A stretch of 64,000 nt of DNA. Source: Anaerofustis stercorihominis DSM 17244. Its GTDB lineage: Bacteria; Bacillota; Clostridia; Eubacteriales; Anaerofustaceae. The notes beneath the pieces were generated by a model. It was not told the DNA's origin and made no database searches. It saw nothing but the letters and a program-made list of their open reading frames with translations. How positions within the stretch are numbered: position 1 is the first letter of the stretch; each line of letters opens with the position of its first letter. Both the position numbers and the translations under genes were made by a program. This document shows positions 18,153-26,970 of the stretch, piece by piece. The DNA lies in assembly GCF_000154825.1 (NCBI RefSeq), contig NZ_DS560015.1, positions 583,052-647,051 of the forward strand, written 5' to 3'.

Positions 18153-20537
18153 TTATCTCAATTTTGCATTTAGATTTTCATCGAGAGCTTTTACTATTTT
18201 AGAGAAAGTAACATCTATTTCCTCGTCTGTAAGAGTCCTGTCTTCTGCTCTGAAGTTAAGCGCCGCAGCGACAGATTTCTTGCCTTCACCTACCTGTTCT
18301 CCCGTGAATACATCAAACACTTCGGCTTTTACAAGATATTTGCCCCCCGCTTTTTTGATTTCGTCAATGATTTCTCCCGCATAGACATCTTCATCCACGA
18401 CTACCGCGATATCTCTTTCAAGTGCGGGGAATTTAGGGAATTCCTTGAATACGACTTCCTTATCGTAAAGTTCGATTATGGTCTTGACATCAAGCTCCGC
18501 AACCACGACATCTTCCTTGAGATTGTATTTTTTTAACAGTACGGGATGAACATTTCCTATATATCCGATTATCTTATCATCTATACATACATAAGCACTT
18601 CTTGAAGGGTGAAGCATATTTTCTTCGGCTTTGATGAATTTCACACCCTTTATCCTAAACTTATTGAATAAGTATTCAACGATACCTTTTATTTCAAAGA
18701 AATCGGTATTGTATTTACCTATCACAAGATGTTCCTTTTGAAGAGGAAGTCCAAGCTCATCAAATTTATCGTTGAAGAATACATTTCCTACTTCAAACAA
18801 CACCCTTTCTTTATTCTTTCTGGAATAGTTGAAAGAAAGTGCTTCAAGGATACTTACCATCATGCTCGTTCTCATATATCCGGTGTCTTCTCCGAGAGGA
18901 TTTATTACCTTTAAATATTTGCTCCTAATATCATTTTCATCAAAACCCAGTTCATCAAGTTTTTCTTTTGATGTGAATGTATAAGTAAGGGTTTCAAGAG
19001 CCCCTGCGGCAACGAGAGCGTCCTTAAGAGCGTTTTTATCCCTGTAATAGGTATTCTTCTCACTTATATAATTCGAGCTTTCCATGAGCGTACTAGGGAG
19101 GTTGTTATATCCGTACATCCTCGCGATATCTTCTATGACATCTTCTTTGATATTCACGTCATCTCTAAGAAGCGGAGCGGTTATACTTATCATGTCTCCC
19201 TTTAGTTTAGGTTCAAAATTCAGTAAATCAAGAAGCTTAACTTGTTCTTCTGCGGAAATTTCACTACCGAGAAGTTTGTTTACATCATTATAATCTATAT
19301 CCATTTTGACATGTTCTTTTTCGTAGAAGTTTTCATCGATAAGACCTTCCACAAGTTCGCAGGCTCCTATTTCAACGAGCAGTGAAGCCGCTCTGTCGAT
19401 TGCATATCTTGTAATCAAAGGATTTATACCCTTTTCGTAGTGTGCAGAAGCTTCGCTTCTGAGCCCGAACTTTCTCGAAGTCCTTCTGATAGAGTTCTTA
19501 CCAAAATTAGCAGATTCTATTACGATATTCTTCGTATCGTCATCAACTACGGAATTAGCCGCACCCATTACCCCCGCAACACATACTCCCCTGTTTTCGT
19601 CATTGATAAGGAGCATTTTATCGTCCAGTTCTCTTTCGATATTATCGAGAGTTACCATGGTTTCCCCGTTTTTTGCGGTATCCACGATTATCTTATGTCC
19701 CTCCAATTTATCGTAATCGAACATATGAAGAGGCTGACCGAGCTCAAGCATAACGTAGTTTGAAACGTCTACTATATTTGAAATAGGTCTTATACCGCAC
19801 ACCATAAGTCTTTTTTGCATCCAAAGAGGAGAAGGTTCTACTTTCTTTACTCTAAGAAGTCTTGCACAGTAACGCTTGCATAAATCCGTGTTTTTTACTT
19901 CAACGCTCAATTTATCATTTATATCATTACTTTTATCTTCTATTTTGAAGTCGGGCATGATGAACTTTTCGCCCATGGTCGCCCCCGCTTCATAAGCCAT
20001 TCCGAGGATAGAGTTACAGTCCTGTCTGTTGTTTGTAAGCTCGAAGTCGATAACGTACTCATCAAGCCCCAAAGCTTCTTTTGCATCTATACCTATAGGT
20101 ACATCACTTGAAAATATATATATCCCGTCTTCCATATTCTTTGGGATAATGCTTGAACTCATTCCAAGCTCCTGTCCAGAACAAAGCATACCGAAGGACT
20201 CTACTCCTCTAAGCTTCGCTTTTTTAAGCTTGGTCCCGTCGGGAAGTTTTGCACCTACTTTTGCAAAAGGAACTATATCCCCTTCACTTACGTTGTTTGC
20301 ACCCGTTACGACTTGGTATTCCTCTTTACCGTCAAACATGGTACATATTATAAGTTTTTGTGCATTTTCATGAGGAGTTATCTTATTGATTTTCGCCGTT
20401 ACGACATTTTCTATCCCTTCCCCGAGATAAGTGACGGTTTCCACCATTGAACCGCTCATGGTCATCATATCTGCGAATTCTTTTATATCTTTATCTATAT
20501 TTACATATTCTTTAAGCCAATTTATTGGTACTAACAT
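18153..20537 (-). CDS. pheT: phenylalanyl-tRNA synthetase beta subunit
   Basis: 794 residues, the usual bacterial length. With PheS it forms the alpha2-beta2 enzyme that charges tRNA-Phe. Domains in order: B1/B8 core with an EMAP/tRNA-binding fold (about 40-150, VVTAKINKITPHENAQKL), B3/B4 editing domain (LTNNRQDCNSILGMAYEAG, about 165 on), B5 DNA-binding-like, catalytic-like B6/B7 and the C-terminal anticodon-binding fold (KFPALERDIAVVVDE). ATG preceded by GGAGGATAGAGA. It starts 12 bases after the pheS stop. No T-box leader is seen; the operon continues upstream into the malic enzyme gene. Confidence 0.97.
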   Translation of the reverse strand: MLVPINWLKEYVNIDKDIKEFADMMTMSGSMVETVTYLGEGIENVVTAKINKITPHENAQKLIICTMFDGKEEYQVVTGANNVSEGDIVPFAKVGAKLPDGTKLKKAKLRGVESFGMLCSGQELGMSSSIIPKNMEDGIYIFSSDVPIGIDAKEALGLDEYVIDFELTNNRQDCNSILGMAYEAGATMGEKFIMPDFKIEDKSNDINDKLSVEVKNTDLCKRYCARLLRVKKVEPSPLWMQKRLMVCGIRPISNIVDVSNYVMLELGQPLHMFDYDKLEGHKIIVDTAKNGETMVTLDNIERELDDKMLLINDENRGVCVAGVMGAANSVVDDDTKNIVIESANFGKNSIRRTSRKFGLRSEASAHYEKGINPLITRYAIDRAASLLVEIGACELVEGLIDENFYEKEHVKMDIDYNDVNKLLGSEISAEEQVKLLDLLNFEPKLKGDMISITAPLLRDDVNIKEDVIEDIARMYGYNNLPSTLMESSNYISEKNTYYRDKNALKDALVAAGALETLTYTFTSKEKLDELGFDENDIRSKYLKVINPLGEDTGYMRTSMMVSILEALSFNYSRKNKERVLFEVGNVFFNDKFDELGLPLQKEHLVIGKYNTDFFEIKGIVEYLFNKFRIKGVKFIKAEENMLHPSRSAYVCIDDKIIGYIGNVHPVLLKKYNLKEDVVVAELDVKTIIELYDKEVVFKEFPKFPALERDIAVVVDEDVYAGEIIDEIKKAGGKYLVKAEVFDVFTGEQVGEGKKSVAAALNFRAEDRTLTDEEIDVTFSKIVKALDENLNAKLR

Positions 20538-20549
20538 TCTCTATCCTCC

Positions 20550-21569
20550 TTAAAATTGAGTCAATAACTCGGTGTCGTTTCCAAATAACAGTCTTAAGTC
20601 CTTGATACCGTACTTAAGTGTGGTCATCCTGTCAAGCCCTAAACCAAAGGCAAAACCGCTGTAAACTTCAGGGTCTATCCCGCAGGCTCTTAAAACGTTT
20701 GGATGAACCATACCGCAGCCTAAGATTTCTATATATCCCGAGCCTTTACATACATTACAGCCCTTGCCTTTACATACTACGCATGTCGCGTCCATTTCCG
20801 CACTTGGCTCGGTAAAGTAGAATTGATGAGGTCTGAACCTTGTCTTTGTGTCTTCGCCGTAGAGCTTCTTGACTACGTATTCCAAAGTCCCCTTAAGGTC
20901 TGCCATAGTGATACCCTTATCTACTATAAGCCCTTCAAGCTGATGGAACAAAGGAGAATGAGTGGCGTCGATTTCGTCTGTTCTGTATACTTTTCCCGGA
21001 GCTATTACCTTGATAGGAAGCTCTTGGTCTTTCATAGCTCTTATCTGTACGGGAGAAGTCTGAGTCCTAAGACAGTTGCCCCCTTCAACGTAGAAAGTAT
21101 CGCTTTCGTCTCTTGATGAATGGTCAAGAGGTACGTTCAAGTTATCGAAGTTATATTTTACAAGCTCCACTTCCGGACCTTCCGCAACGCTGAAACCGAG
21201 AGATTCGAATATCTCCTGAAGTTCTCCTATAACGTGATATAAAGGATGATGATGTCCCGTTAAGACTTCCTTGCCGGGAAGAGTTATATCTATTTTATCC
21301 CTCTTTAATTTTTCTTCCATGAGCTTATCTTCAATAGAAGATTTCATCTTGTTCAGTTCTTCTTCTATATCTGCCCTTACTTCGTTTGCAAGCTTACCTA
21401 TAATAGGTCTTTCTTCCTTGCTTAGTCCTCCCATTCCTCTTAGGATAGAAGTAAGCTTCCCTTTCTTGCCGAGAAATTCTATCCTGAAGTTTTCCAAATC
21501 TTCCAAAGCATTCAGATTTTGTATTTTTTCTTTAGCTTCTTCGCTGATATTCAATAATTGGTTTTTCAC
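20550..21569 (-). CDS. pheS: phenylalanyl-tRNA synthetase alpha subunit
   Basis: 339 residues, the normal length; the catalytic subunit of PheRS. An N-terminal coiled coil (to about residue 90) binds tRNA. Class II motif 2 region [12 protein letters not shown] and motif 3 [18 protein letters not shown] are present. The start is GTG, fixed by AGGAGGGTAAA just upstream. The gene follows the malic enzyme gene by 25 bases and precedes pheT by 12. In related genomes pheS usually follows an rRNA methyltransferase gene, so its present neighbour is unusual. Confidence 0.97.
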   Translation of the reverse strand: MKNQLLNISEEAKEKIQNLNALEDLENFRIEFLGKKGKLTSILRGMGGLSKEERPIIGKLANEVRADIEEELNKMKSSIEDKLMEEKLKRDKIDITLPGKEVLTGHHHPLYHVIGELQEIFESLGFSVAEGPEVELVKYNFDNLNVPLDHSSRDESDTFYVEGGNCLRTQTSPVQIRAMKDQELPIKVIAPGKVYRTDEIDATHSPLFHQLEGLIVDKGITMADLKGTLEYVVKKLYGEDTKTRFRPHQFYFTEPSAEMDATCVVCKGKGCNVCKGSGYIEILGCGMVHPNVLRACGIDPEVYSGFAFGLGLDRMTTLKYGIKDLRLLFGNDTELLTQF

Positions 21570-21594
21570 TTTACCCTCCTGAGATAATACTGAT

Positions 21595-22770
21595 TTATTT
21601 GATATTTTTTACTATATTTTCTTTTACCGCTTCATCGTAAACGGCTTTTGCCACAACAGACGCAACATCTTTATCCAAAGCGGACGGAAGGATATTATGT
21701 TCATTCAAGTCCTCTTCTTTAATAAAGTTTGCTATTGCATGAGTAGCCGCTACTTTCATTCCCTCGCTTATCTTAGTTGCATAAGCGTCAAGAGCTCCCC
21801 TAAAGATACCCGGGAATGCCAAAACATTGTTGACTTGATTTTCAAAGTCACTTCTTCCCGTTCCGACAACCCTTGCACCTCCGCTTTTAGCCACGTCGGG
21901 CATGATTTCAGGGGTAGGATTTGCCATGGCGAAAATCACGGCGTCACCGTTCATGCTCTCCACCATTTCTTTATCCACAAGGTTACCCTTGGAAACACCG
22001 ATGAATACATCGGCATTTTTTATAACATCTTTAAGTGTTCCCTCTTCCTTATTCGGATTTGTAATCTTACTCAGTTCCTTTTGAACGTAGTTGTTATCTT
22101 TATCTTCTTTTACCACTCCGTTTATACCGCATACGATAACGTTCTTTGCTCCCAGATTTATAAGCATTTTTGTTATCGCATATCCCGCTGAACCGTCTCC
22201 GTTTACCACGATTTTTATTTTATCTATATCTTTCTTTACTATTTTAAGCGAGTTTATTATACCCGCTCCCACAACTATGGCAGTCCCGTGCTGGTCGTCA
22301 TGAAATACGGGGATATCCAGCTCGTCCTTGAGCCTTTCTTCCACTTCCACACACCTCGGTGCGGAAATATCTTCAAGGTTTATCCCTCCGAACACGGGAG
22401 ATATGAGTTTAACTGTCTTTACTATATCCTCTACGTCAGTAGAATCTATACATATAGGAAAGGCATCAACATCACCGAATTCCTTGAATAAAATGGCTTT
22501 GCCTTCCATTACAGGGATAGAAGCCTTTGCTCCTATATCCCCAAGCCCCAAAACGGCACTTCCGTCGCTTACCACACCCACCAAGTTCTTCTTTGCGGTG
22601 TACTTATATACATTATCCTCATTTTCATGTATCTTTACACAAGGCTCGGCAACGCCGGGAGTATAAAGTAGCGATAGATCTTCGCTTGTCTTTACTTCCT
22701 TTTTGCTTACTACTTCTATTTTGCCGCTTAAATCTTCATGCAGTTTAAGTGATTTTTCTTTTACATCCAT
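21595..22770 (-). CDS. NAD(P)-dependent malic enzyme
   Basis: 391 residues, the short bacterial form. It oxidatively decarboxylates malate to pyruvate. Seen: [12 protein letters not shown] with the catalytic Tyr, [21 protein letters not shown]-type substrate region with the catalytic Lys, metal-binding NLEDISAP and FHDDQHGTA, and a Rossmann nucleotide motif VNGDGSAG. The cofactor cannot be told from the sequence with confidence. It is the middle gene of a run of five minus-strand genes (two MoeA-like genes upstream, pheST downstream), spaced 10-25 bases apart, though their functions do not obviously connect. Confidence 0.93.
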   Translation of the reverse strand: MDVKEKSLKLHEDLSGKIEVVSKKEVKTSEDLSLLYTPGVAEPCVKIHENEDNVYKYTAKKNLVGVVSDGSAVLGLGDIGAKASIPVMEGKAILFKEFGDVDAFPICIDSTDVEDIVKTVKLISPVFGGINLEDISAPRCVEVEERLKDELDIPVFHDDQHGTAIVVGAGIINSLKIVKKDIDKIKIVVNGDGSAGYAITKMLINLGAKNVIVCGINGVVKEDKDNNYVQKELSKITNPNKEEGTLKDVIKNADVFIGVSKGNLVDKEMVESMNGDAVIFAMANPTPEIMPDVAKSGGARVVGTGRSDFENQVNNVLAFPGIFRGALDAYATKISEGMKVAATHAIANFIKEEDLNEHNILPSALDKDVASVVAKAVYDEAVKENIVKNIK

Positions 22771-22780
22771 ATTACGCTTA

Positions 22781-24613
22781 TTACCTTTCTATTCTCGATA
22801 TCTTACCTAAATTTTCAGTGTCATAATCTTCGGACAAAAATCCTTTCAGACTTTCATCCGTAAATATACTTTGTATCATATCTATCAAAGCCTTATCCTC
22901 ACAGTTTATTATAAAATCATTTTCCTTTACTATTATAGGGATAAATTTTATACTCTTATGATTTTTAACTTCTCTCTCACTGATAAAACATATATCTATT
23001 TTATCCTCAAGAAGTGCCGACAGCAAGACTTTTTCGTTCTTATATACATTTTCTCCGAAACCTTTTATATCGCCGTGATTTATATTCTTTGCCTTTAAGA
23101 GTCCTTCCAAAGATGACCTTGAAAAAGTATTCTTCGGTAAATTCCCTATCTTTACGTCTTTACTCACCAAATCCGTAACGGAAACTATTTCAAGATACTT
23201 TTTATTTGTGGCAAATCCATACCTCTCGCTGGCACCCTCTATTATCACTTTCCCCTTATTCAATTCCTCTTTAAAGTAATCGAATTTATTCTCAAAGTCT
23301 TTTAGGAAGTATTCCCTGCTTTCGATATAGCTTTCCGCCAAAGACTTATCCTGTGAAAGCACAAGGCTTATTTCACTTCTTTTATTTTCGGAGAAGTTTG
23401 AAAGACTTGTATTAAAATGATTTTTCCTGCCTGTGAAAAGTATGTTCTTATTTATGTCTTTCCTGTCTTTTAAAAGGTGTATTTCCAAACTTTCCCCTCT
23501 GTTTAAAAGTGTCTGTTTTTCCTTTGATATAAAGTATCCGTCCGCCTTTAAATAATCCGCTGCCGAGTTTACTTCATATATTGGAAGTGCATAATAATTT
23601 TCGTTATATAAAAATAAATTCACAAACACAAAATCCTTACAGTAAGGACTTGAGGGCGTATCGCTTAAAAGCGCAGCATATAAAGTCTTATCCTTTTTTG
23701 TATCGGTCACTGAAAGCTTTGAAATAAGTCTCGATACAAAACGGTCATATATCATAATGGCGGAGATGTTATCCCCGGGGATACCGAATACCAATGCGTT
23801 TTCTATTTTCCCGAGAACAAAACCACTCCCCGGATTTATCCTCACTCCTCTGAAATAAACTCTGCCGAGTTTAGACATGGTATCGAATGTATAGTCGTTA
23901 TTACCTTCCCCCGTCTTACCAAGTATCAAAACCGCATCGGAGGACATAGCCGCTGACTTTATGACCCTTTCAAAGTCCCTTTTATCTTCTTTTAAGGGAT
24001 CCGATATATTTAAATCAACTCTTTCCAAGTTCATTTTTCCTTTTAAGATGATCGAATCGTTATCCGAAGTTTTATTTCTTCTGTCACTCACCATATCTAT
24101 CGTAGGGATCATGCTTACTCTCGGTTTTCTGTAGACTTTGACTTTTTTTATACCCGAAGCAATGAGTACTCCCGCCTCTTCGCCGTTTATCAAGGTATCT
24201 TTATGATATAAAAAGCTTCCTTTTAAAGTATCTTCGCCCTTATATTTTATATTCTCGAACATAGACGGATAGTAATTCAAATACAAAGAATATTCTTTAT
24301 GAATGACTTTTTTCTTATCTATCACCGCATTGTATTTATCTTCTACCCTATCCCCTTTGTTCACTTTTTTATAATCATCTATCTTTAATAAAGCACCTTT
24401 TTTACTTAAGTCCTTTATGTTTATACTTACTCCGTCTTTAAGTGCATAATTGAAGCTCGGAACATCTTCCTTTATATATAAATCTTCGCTTAATACCCTT
24501 CCCTTTACATCAAAAACAGATACCTCTTCGCTTTCCAAGCAAGGCATGCCGTTTAACAGTTCGTCAAATAATTCATTCAGTTGTTCAAAAGATATGTCCT
24601 TTAGATATTCCAT
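22781..24613 (-). CDS. degenerate MoeA-like domain fused to a PBP-like domain
   Basis: 610 residues from the ATG at 24613 (AAAGGAAATAAA in front; the TTG six codons earlier overlaps the preceding gene). Residues 1-330 follow the MoeA plan but with altered motifs: DGVSI where MoeA has DGYAV, IPTIDMVSD where it has the TGDEL-type motif, and a retained IPGDNISAI near the GNP motif. The C-terminal half (about 380-610) resembles the substrate-binding-like (PBP/LysR-type) domain found fused to some MoeA proteins. MoeA inserts molybdenum into molybdopterin; the loss of usual catalytic residues makes that activity doubtful. No other molybdopterin gene is in the window. Confidence 0.65.
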   Translation of the reverse strand: MEYLKDISFEQLNELFDELLNGMPCLESEEVSVFDVKGRVLSEDLYIKEDVPSFNYALKDGVSINIKDLSKKGALLKIDDYKKVNKGDRVEDKYNAVIDKKKVIHKEYSLYLNYYPSMFENIKYKGEDTLKGSFLYHKDTLINGEEAGVLIASGIKKVKVYRKPRVSMIPTIDMVSDRRNKTSDNDSIILKGKMNLERVDLNISDPLKEDKRDFERVIKSAAMSSDAVLILGKTGEGNNDYTFDTMSKLGRVYFRGVRINPGSGFVLGKIENALVFGIPGDNISAIMIYDRFVSRLISKLSVTDTKKDKTLYAALLSDTPSSPYCKDFVFVNLFLYNENYYALPIYEVNSAADYLKADGYFISKEKQTLLNRGESLEIHLLKDRKDINKNILFTGRKNHFNTSLSNFSENKRSEISLVLSQDKSLAESYIESREYFLKDFENKFDYFKEELNKGKVIIEGASERYGFATNKKYLEIVSVTDLVSKDVKIGNLPKNTFSRSSLEGLLKAKNINHGDIKGFGENVYKNEKVLLSALLEDKIDICFISEREVKNHKSIKFIPIIVKENDFIINCEDKALIDMIQSIFTDESLKGFLSEDYDTENLGKISRIER

Positions 24614-24623
24614 TTTATTTCCT

Positions 24624-25787
24624 TTACACAAGAGTTACTTTTACGCCTTCGTCTTTCTTTATCTCGTCTTTGTCTTTAGGTATAAGTATATATCCGTCTG
24701 TATTACTTAGAAATTCGCTCAACAGACTATCGTCTTCTATTATTTCAAAATAATACCCGTCATCTCTCTTTTCAAGTATTACAGGTTTGTATTCATTTAT
24801 ACCTTTCTTGGAAGGAACGTTATAAATGCTTCTCGCCTTTATGTAAGGTTCATTTTCTTCTATATTTAAAAATCCGTCTATTACGGGTCTTACGAATACA
24901 TTATAAAGTAAATATACATCTTTGGGATTTCCGTTTAAAAAGAATACAGGGGTATGATCATAATTCATTATCAAAGTATCTTCTCCCGGAGAAACCAGTA
25001 TCTCATCCGAGTAAACTTTATTTTCCCCAAAAGCCTCTTTATAATCAAAAGAAGAACTTACCGTAACGATAACAATATCGCATTCATCGCAAGCCTTTTC
25101 AAGCACCTTTGCCGAACTCTTCTTATCCACTATCCCGTAAGGAATATTGATCACATTCTTGTTTTCAAGTTCTGCCGATAATATATATGAATTCAAATCT
25201 ATATCTTTATCCTTTTCGGGAGTCCTTACGACAGTTATATCTTCCCCGAAAGAAATGACACCGACTTTTATTTTCTTATAGACTTCCACCATGAATTCGT
25301 TAAGGCTTGCAAGAAGACCTATATTAAGAGGATTTAATTTCGTATCTTTCTTTAAGACCACGTCCCCGCTTTTTATCTTTGAGCCTTTGAACGAAACACC
25401 GTGCCCCTTTGCGATTTCTCTGTTTACCGAAATGACAGCATCTTTTTCTTTTACATATTCTATATCGATAACGCAGTCGGCACCCTTTGGAAGAGCCTCC
25501 CCGCTTATAACATATTTTGCTTCATTATCATTTATTTGCTCTTTACCCGATATATCGAGATTTATGGGATCATAGTAGTCCGCACCGTAAAGACTTTCAT
25601 GATTTAGGGCGTATCCTTCGATTTCCGCTCTGTCAAAGCTCGGGATATTCACTTTGGAAACTATATCCGATGCCAAAACATGATTTAAGCTGTCTTCTAT
25701 CATAACTATATGAGAACTTTTTTCCCTATTTTCAAAGTCCTTTTTTATTTTATTCAAAACATCATTCACACTGTCGGCTTTAATCAT
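24624..25787 (-). CDS. degenerate MoeA-like protein
   Basis: 387 residues, close to the standard MoeA length of about 400. The domain order fits MoeA (SFDRAEIEGYAL near residue 50, SGEALPKGADCVI, KVGVISFGEDI, FFLNGNPKDVY, then the beta-barrel C-terminus). Key positions differ: the Asp of the DGYAV motif is Glu (EGYAL), and the usual TGDE(L) is FGED. The ATG has GGGAGAAAAAG upstream. It precedes the second MoeA-like gene by 10 bases and heads a five-gene minus-strand run. It is probably a MoeA paralogue; whether it still makes cofactor is open. Confidence 0.65.
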   Translation of the reverse strand: MIKADSVNDVLNKIKKDFENREKSSHIVMIEDSLNHVLASDIVSKVNIPSFDRAEIEGYALNHESLYGADYYDPINLDISGKEQINDNEAKYVISGEALPKGADCVIDIEYVKEKDAVISVNREIAKGHGVSFKGSKIKSGDVVLKKDTKLNPLNIGLLASLNEFMVEVYKKIKVGVISFGEDITVVRTPEKDKDIDLNSYILSAELENKNVINIPYGIVDKKSSAKVLEKACDECDIVIVTVSSSFDYKEAFGENKVYSDEILVSPGEDTLIMNYDHTPVFFLNGNPKDVYLLYNVFVRPVIDGFLNIEENEPYIKARSIYNVPSKKGINEYKPVILEKRDDGYYFEIIEDDSLLSEFLSNTDGYILIPKDKDEIKKDEGVKVTLV

Positions 25788-26034
25788 CTTTTTCTCCCAA
25801 TTTAAGTTAAAATATACACTTTTTTACAAAAAATCATATTAAAAAATTATAGCATAATCCCCTTTTAATTACAACATTGAGAGGGGTTTCTTTTATAAAG
25901 AAACAAAGCTCTCAGGGGCTCTGCCCCTAAAACCCCGCAAAGTTTTTTCCTAAGCGAAAAAATTTTGAGAAAAACGCTTCCGCTGCGCGGTGCTAAGAGC
26001 TTCGCTAAAAAAGATATTAAACTTACGATAGATA

Positions 26035-26187
26035 TTCACCCGCATATTACCTGAAAAAGCTATTAGATTTAATCGGAGATAACGCTTTATATATAAGGGG
26101 CGGGTAACGACTGGTTATCATATAAAATCCTATTTTTATTTGAAGAATTCAAATGCTTTCATGTTGTCACCTTAACGGCTTTTAACG
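26035..26187 (+). repeat. direct repeat, first copy (about 150 bp)
   Basis: From TTCACCCGCATATTACC to CGGCTTTTAACG. It is almost identical to 26333-26483, including AACGACTGGTTATC and GCTTTCATGTTGTCACC. Confidence 0.85.
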
Positions 26188-26332
26188 TGACTGCATTTTC
26201 TCAGAAAATCTACTCGATTTTTCGGGAACAGTCACTACCCTTAAGTATTAAAACAAGATTTTCAATATTTTAGTTCAGTCCGCCGCACAGCTTATAAACC
26301 TTCGTGGAATAATACTAAACTTAGCTAAGTCA

Positions 26333-26483
26333 TTTACCCGCATATTACCTGAAAAAGCTATTAGCTTTAATCGGAGATAGCGCTTTATATAAAGAGCGGG
26401 TAACGACTGGTTATCATATAAAATCCTATTTTTATTTGAAGAATTTAAATGCTTTCATGTTGTCACCGTGACGGCTTTTAACG
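26333..26483 (+). repeat. direct repeat, second copy (about 150 bp)
   Basis: Matches 26035-26187 at an offset of about 297 with a few substitutions and small indels. Confidence 0.85.
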
Positions 26484-26873
26484 CTTCTCGATGACTGTTT
26501 GCTATTTAGAAGAAATAAGCATATTTTATTTATAAAATATGTTCAGTCGTTAGACTGATTAACAACATGAGCAAATTTACTTTAGTGATATTTACGAATT
26601 ATTGAGAGACCCCGCATTTCTTGGAATAGAAGTTATCCTACCCCAATTTACATTAAAAGTTTTATATTATATTAGAGATAATAGCTTTTTCAGGTAAATA
26701 GCGGGTGAATGACATCAGTAAGTTAAAGATCTCTTTTGCCGAAGGCTTTAGCACCACGCAGTGGAAGAATTTTTCTCGAAGTTTTTTTCTTCGGAAAAAA
26801 CTTCGTGGGGTTTTTAAGGGGAGAAACCCCTTCTATGTTTCTTTCTTAACAAAAAGAAAACAAAAACTCTTCA

Positions 26874-26902
26874 TTGAAGAAGCGAAAAGTTCAAAGTATA
26901 AT
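26874..26902 (+). promoter_or_regulatory. putative sigma-A promoter of the phage nozzle-like gene
   Basis: TTGAAG, 17-bp spacer, TATAAT; the predicted transcription start is near 26909, at the first base of the leader hairpin. Confidence 0.65.
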
Positions 26903-26909
26903 TAAAGTT

Positions 26910-26942
26910 AAGATAATTTCTTTAGGGAAATTATCTTTTTTT
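26910..26942 (+). terminator. leader hairpin with U-tract (attenuator-like)
   Basis: AGATAATTTC / GAAATTATCT, a perfect stem with a TTTAGG-type loop followed by a T-run, placed between the promoter and the ribosome site of the gene at 26971. Confidence 0.75.
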
Positions 26943-26970
26943 ATATATATTCAAGAAAGAAGGTGAAGAA

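Larger units (their letters stand above)
25877..26866. repeat. large inverted-repeat element (copy 2, about 1 kb)
   Basis: Left end: a GTTTCTTT-type hairpin, AGGGGC-tct-GCCCCT at 25914, ACCCCGCAAAGTTTTTTCC, GCTGCGCGG and a CACCCGCATATTACCT module. The right end carries the same modules in reverse (AGCGGGTGAATGAC at about 26700, GGAAAAAACTTCG, GGGGTTTTTAAGGGG at about 26805-26825). No transposase reading frame lies inside. It fills the space between the moeA-like operon and the phage-like gene. Confidence 0.75.

Noticed and set aside
21570-21594. T-box leader before pheS
   Set aside because: Only 25 bases separate the malic enzyme stop from pheS, too short for a T-box; none was seen upstream of the operon's first gene either.
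26705-26905. 66-codon plus-strand reading frame
   Set aside because: It lies wholly in the right arm of a palindromic repeat and similar frames arise in other copies; no ribosome site.
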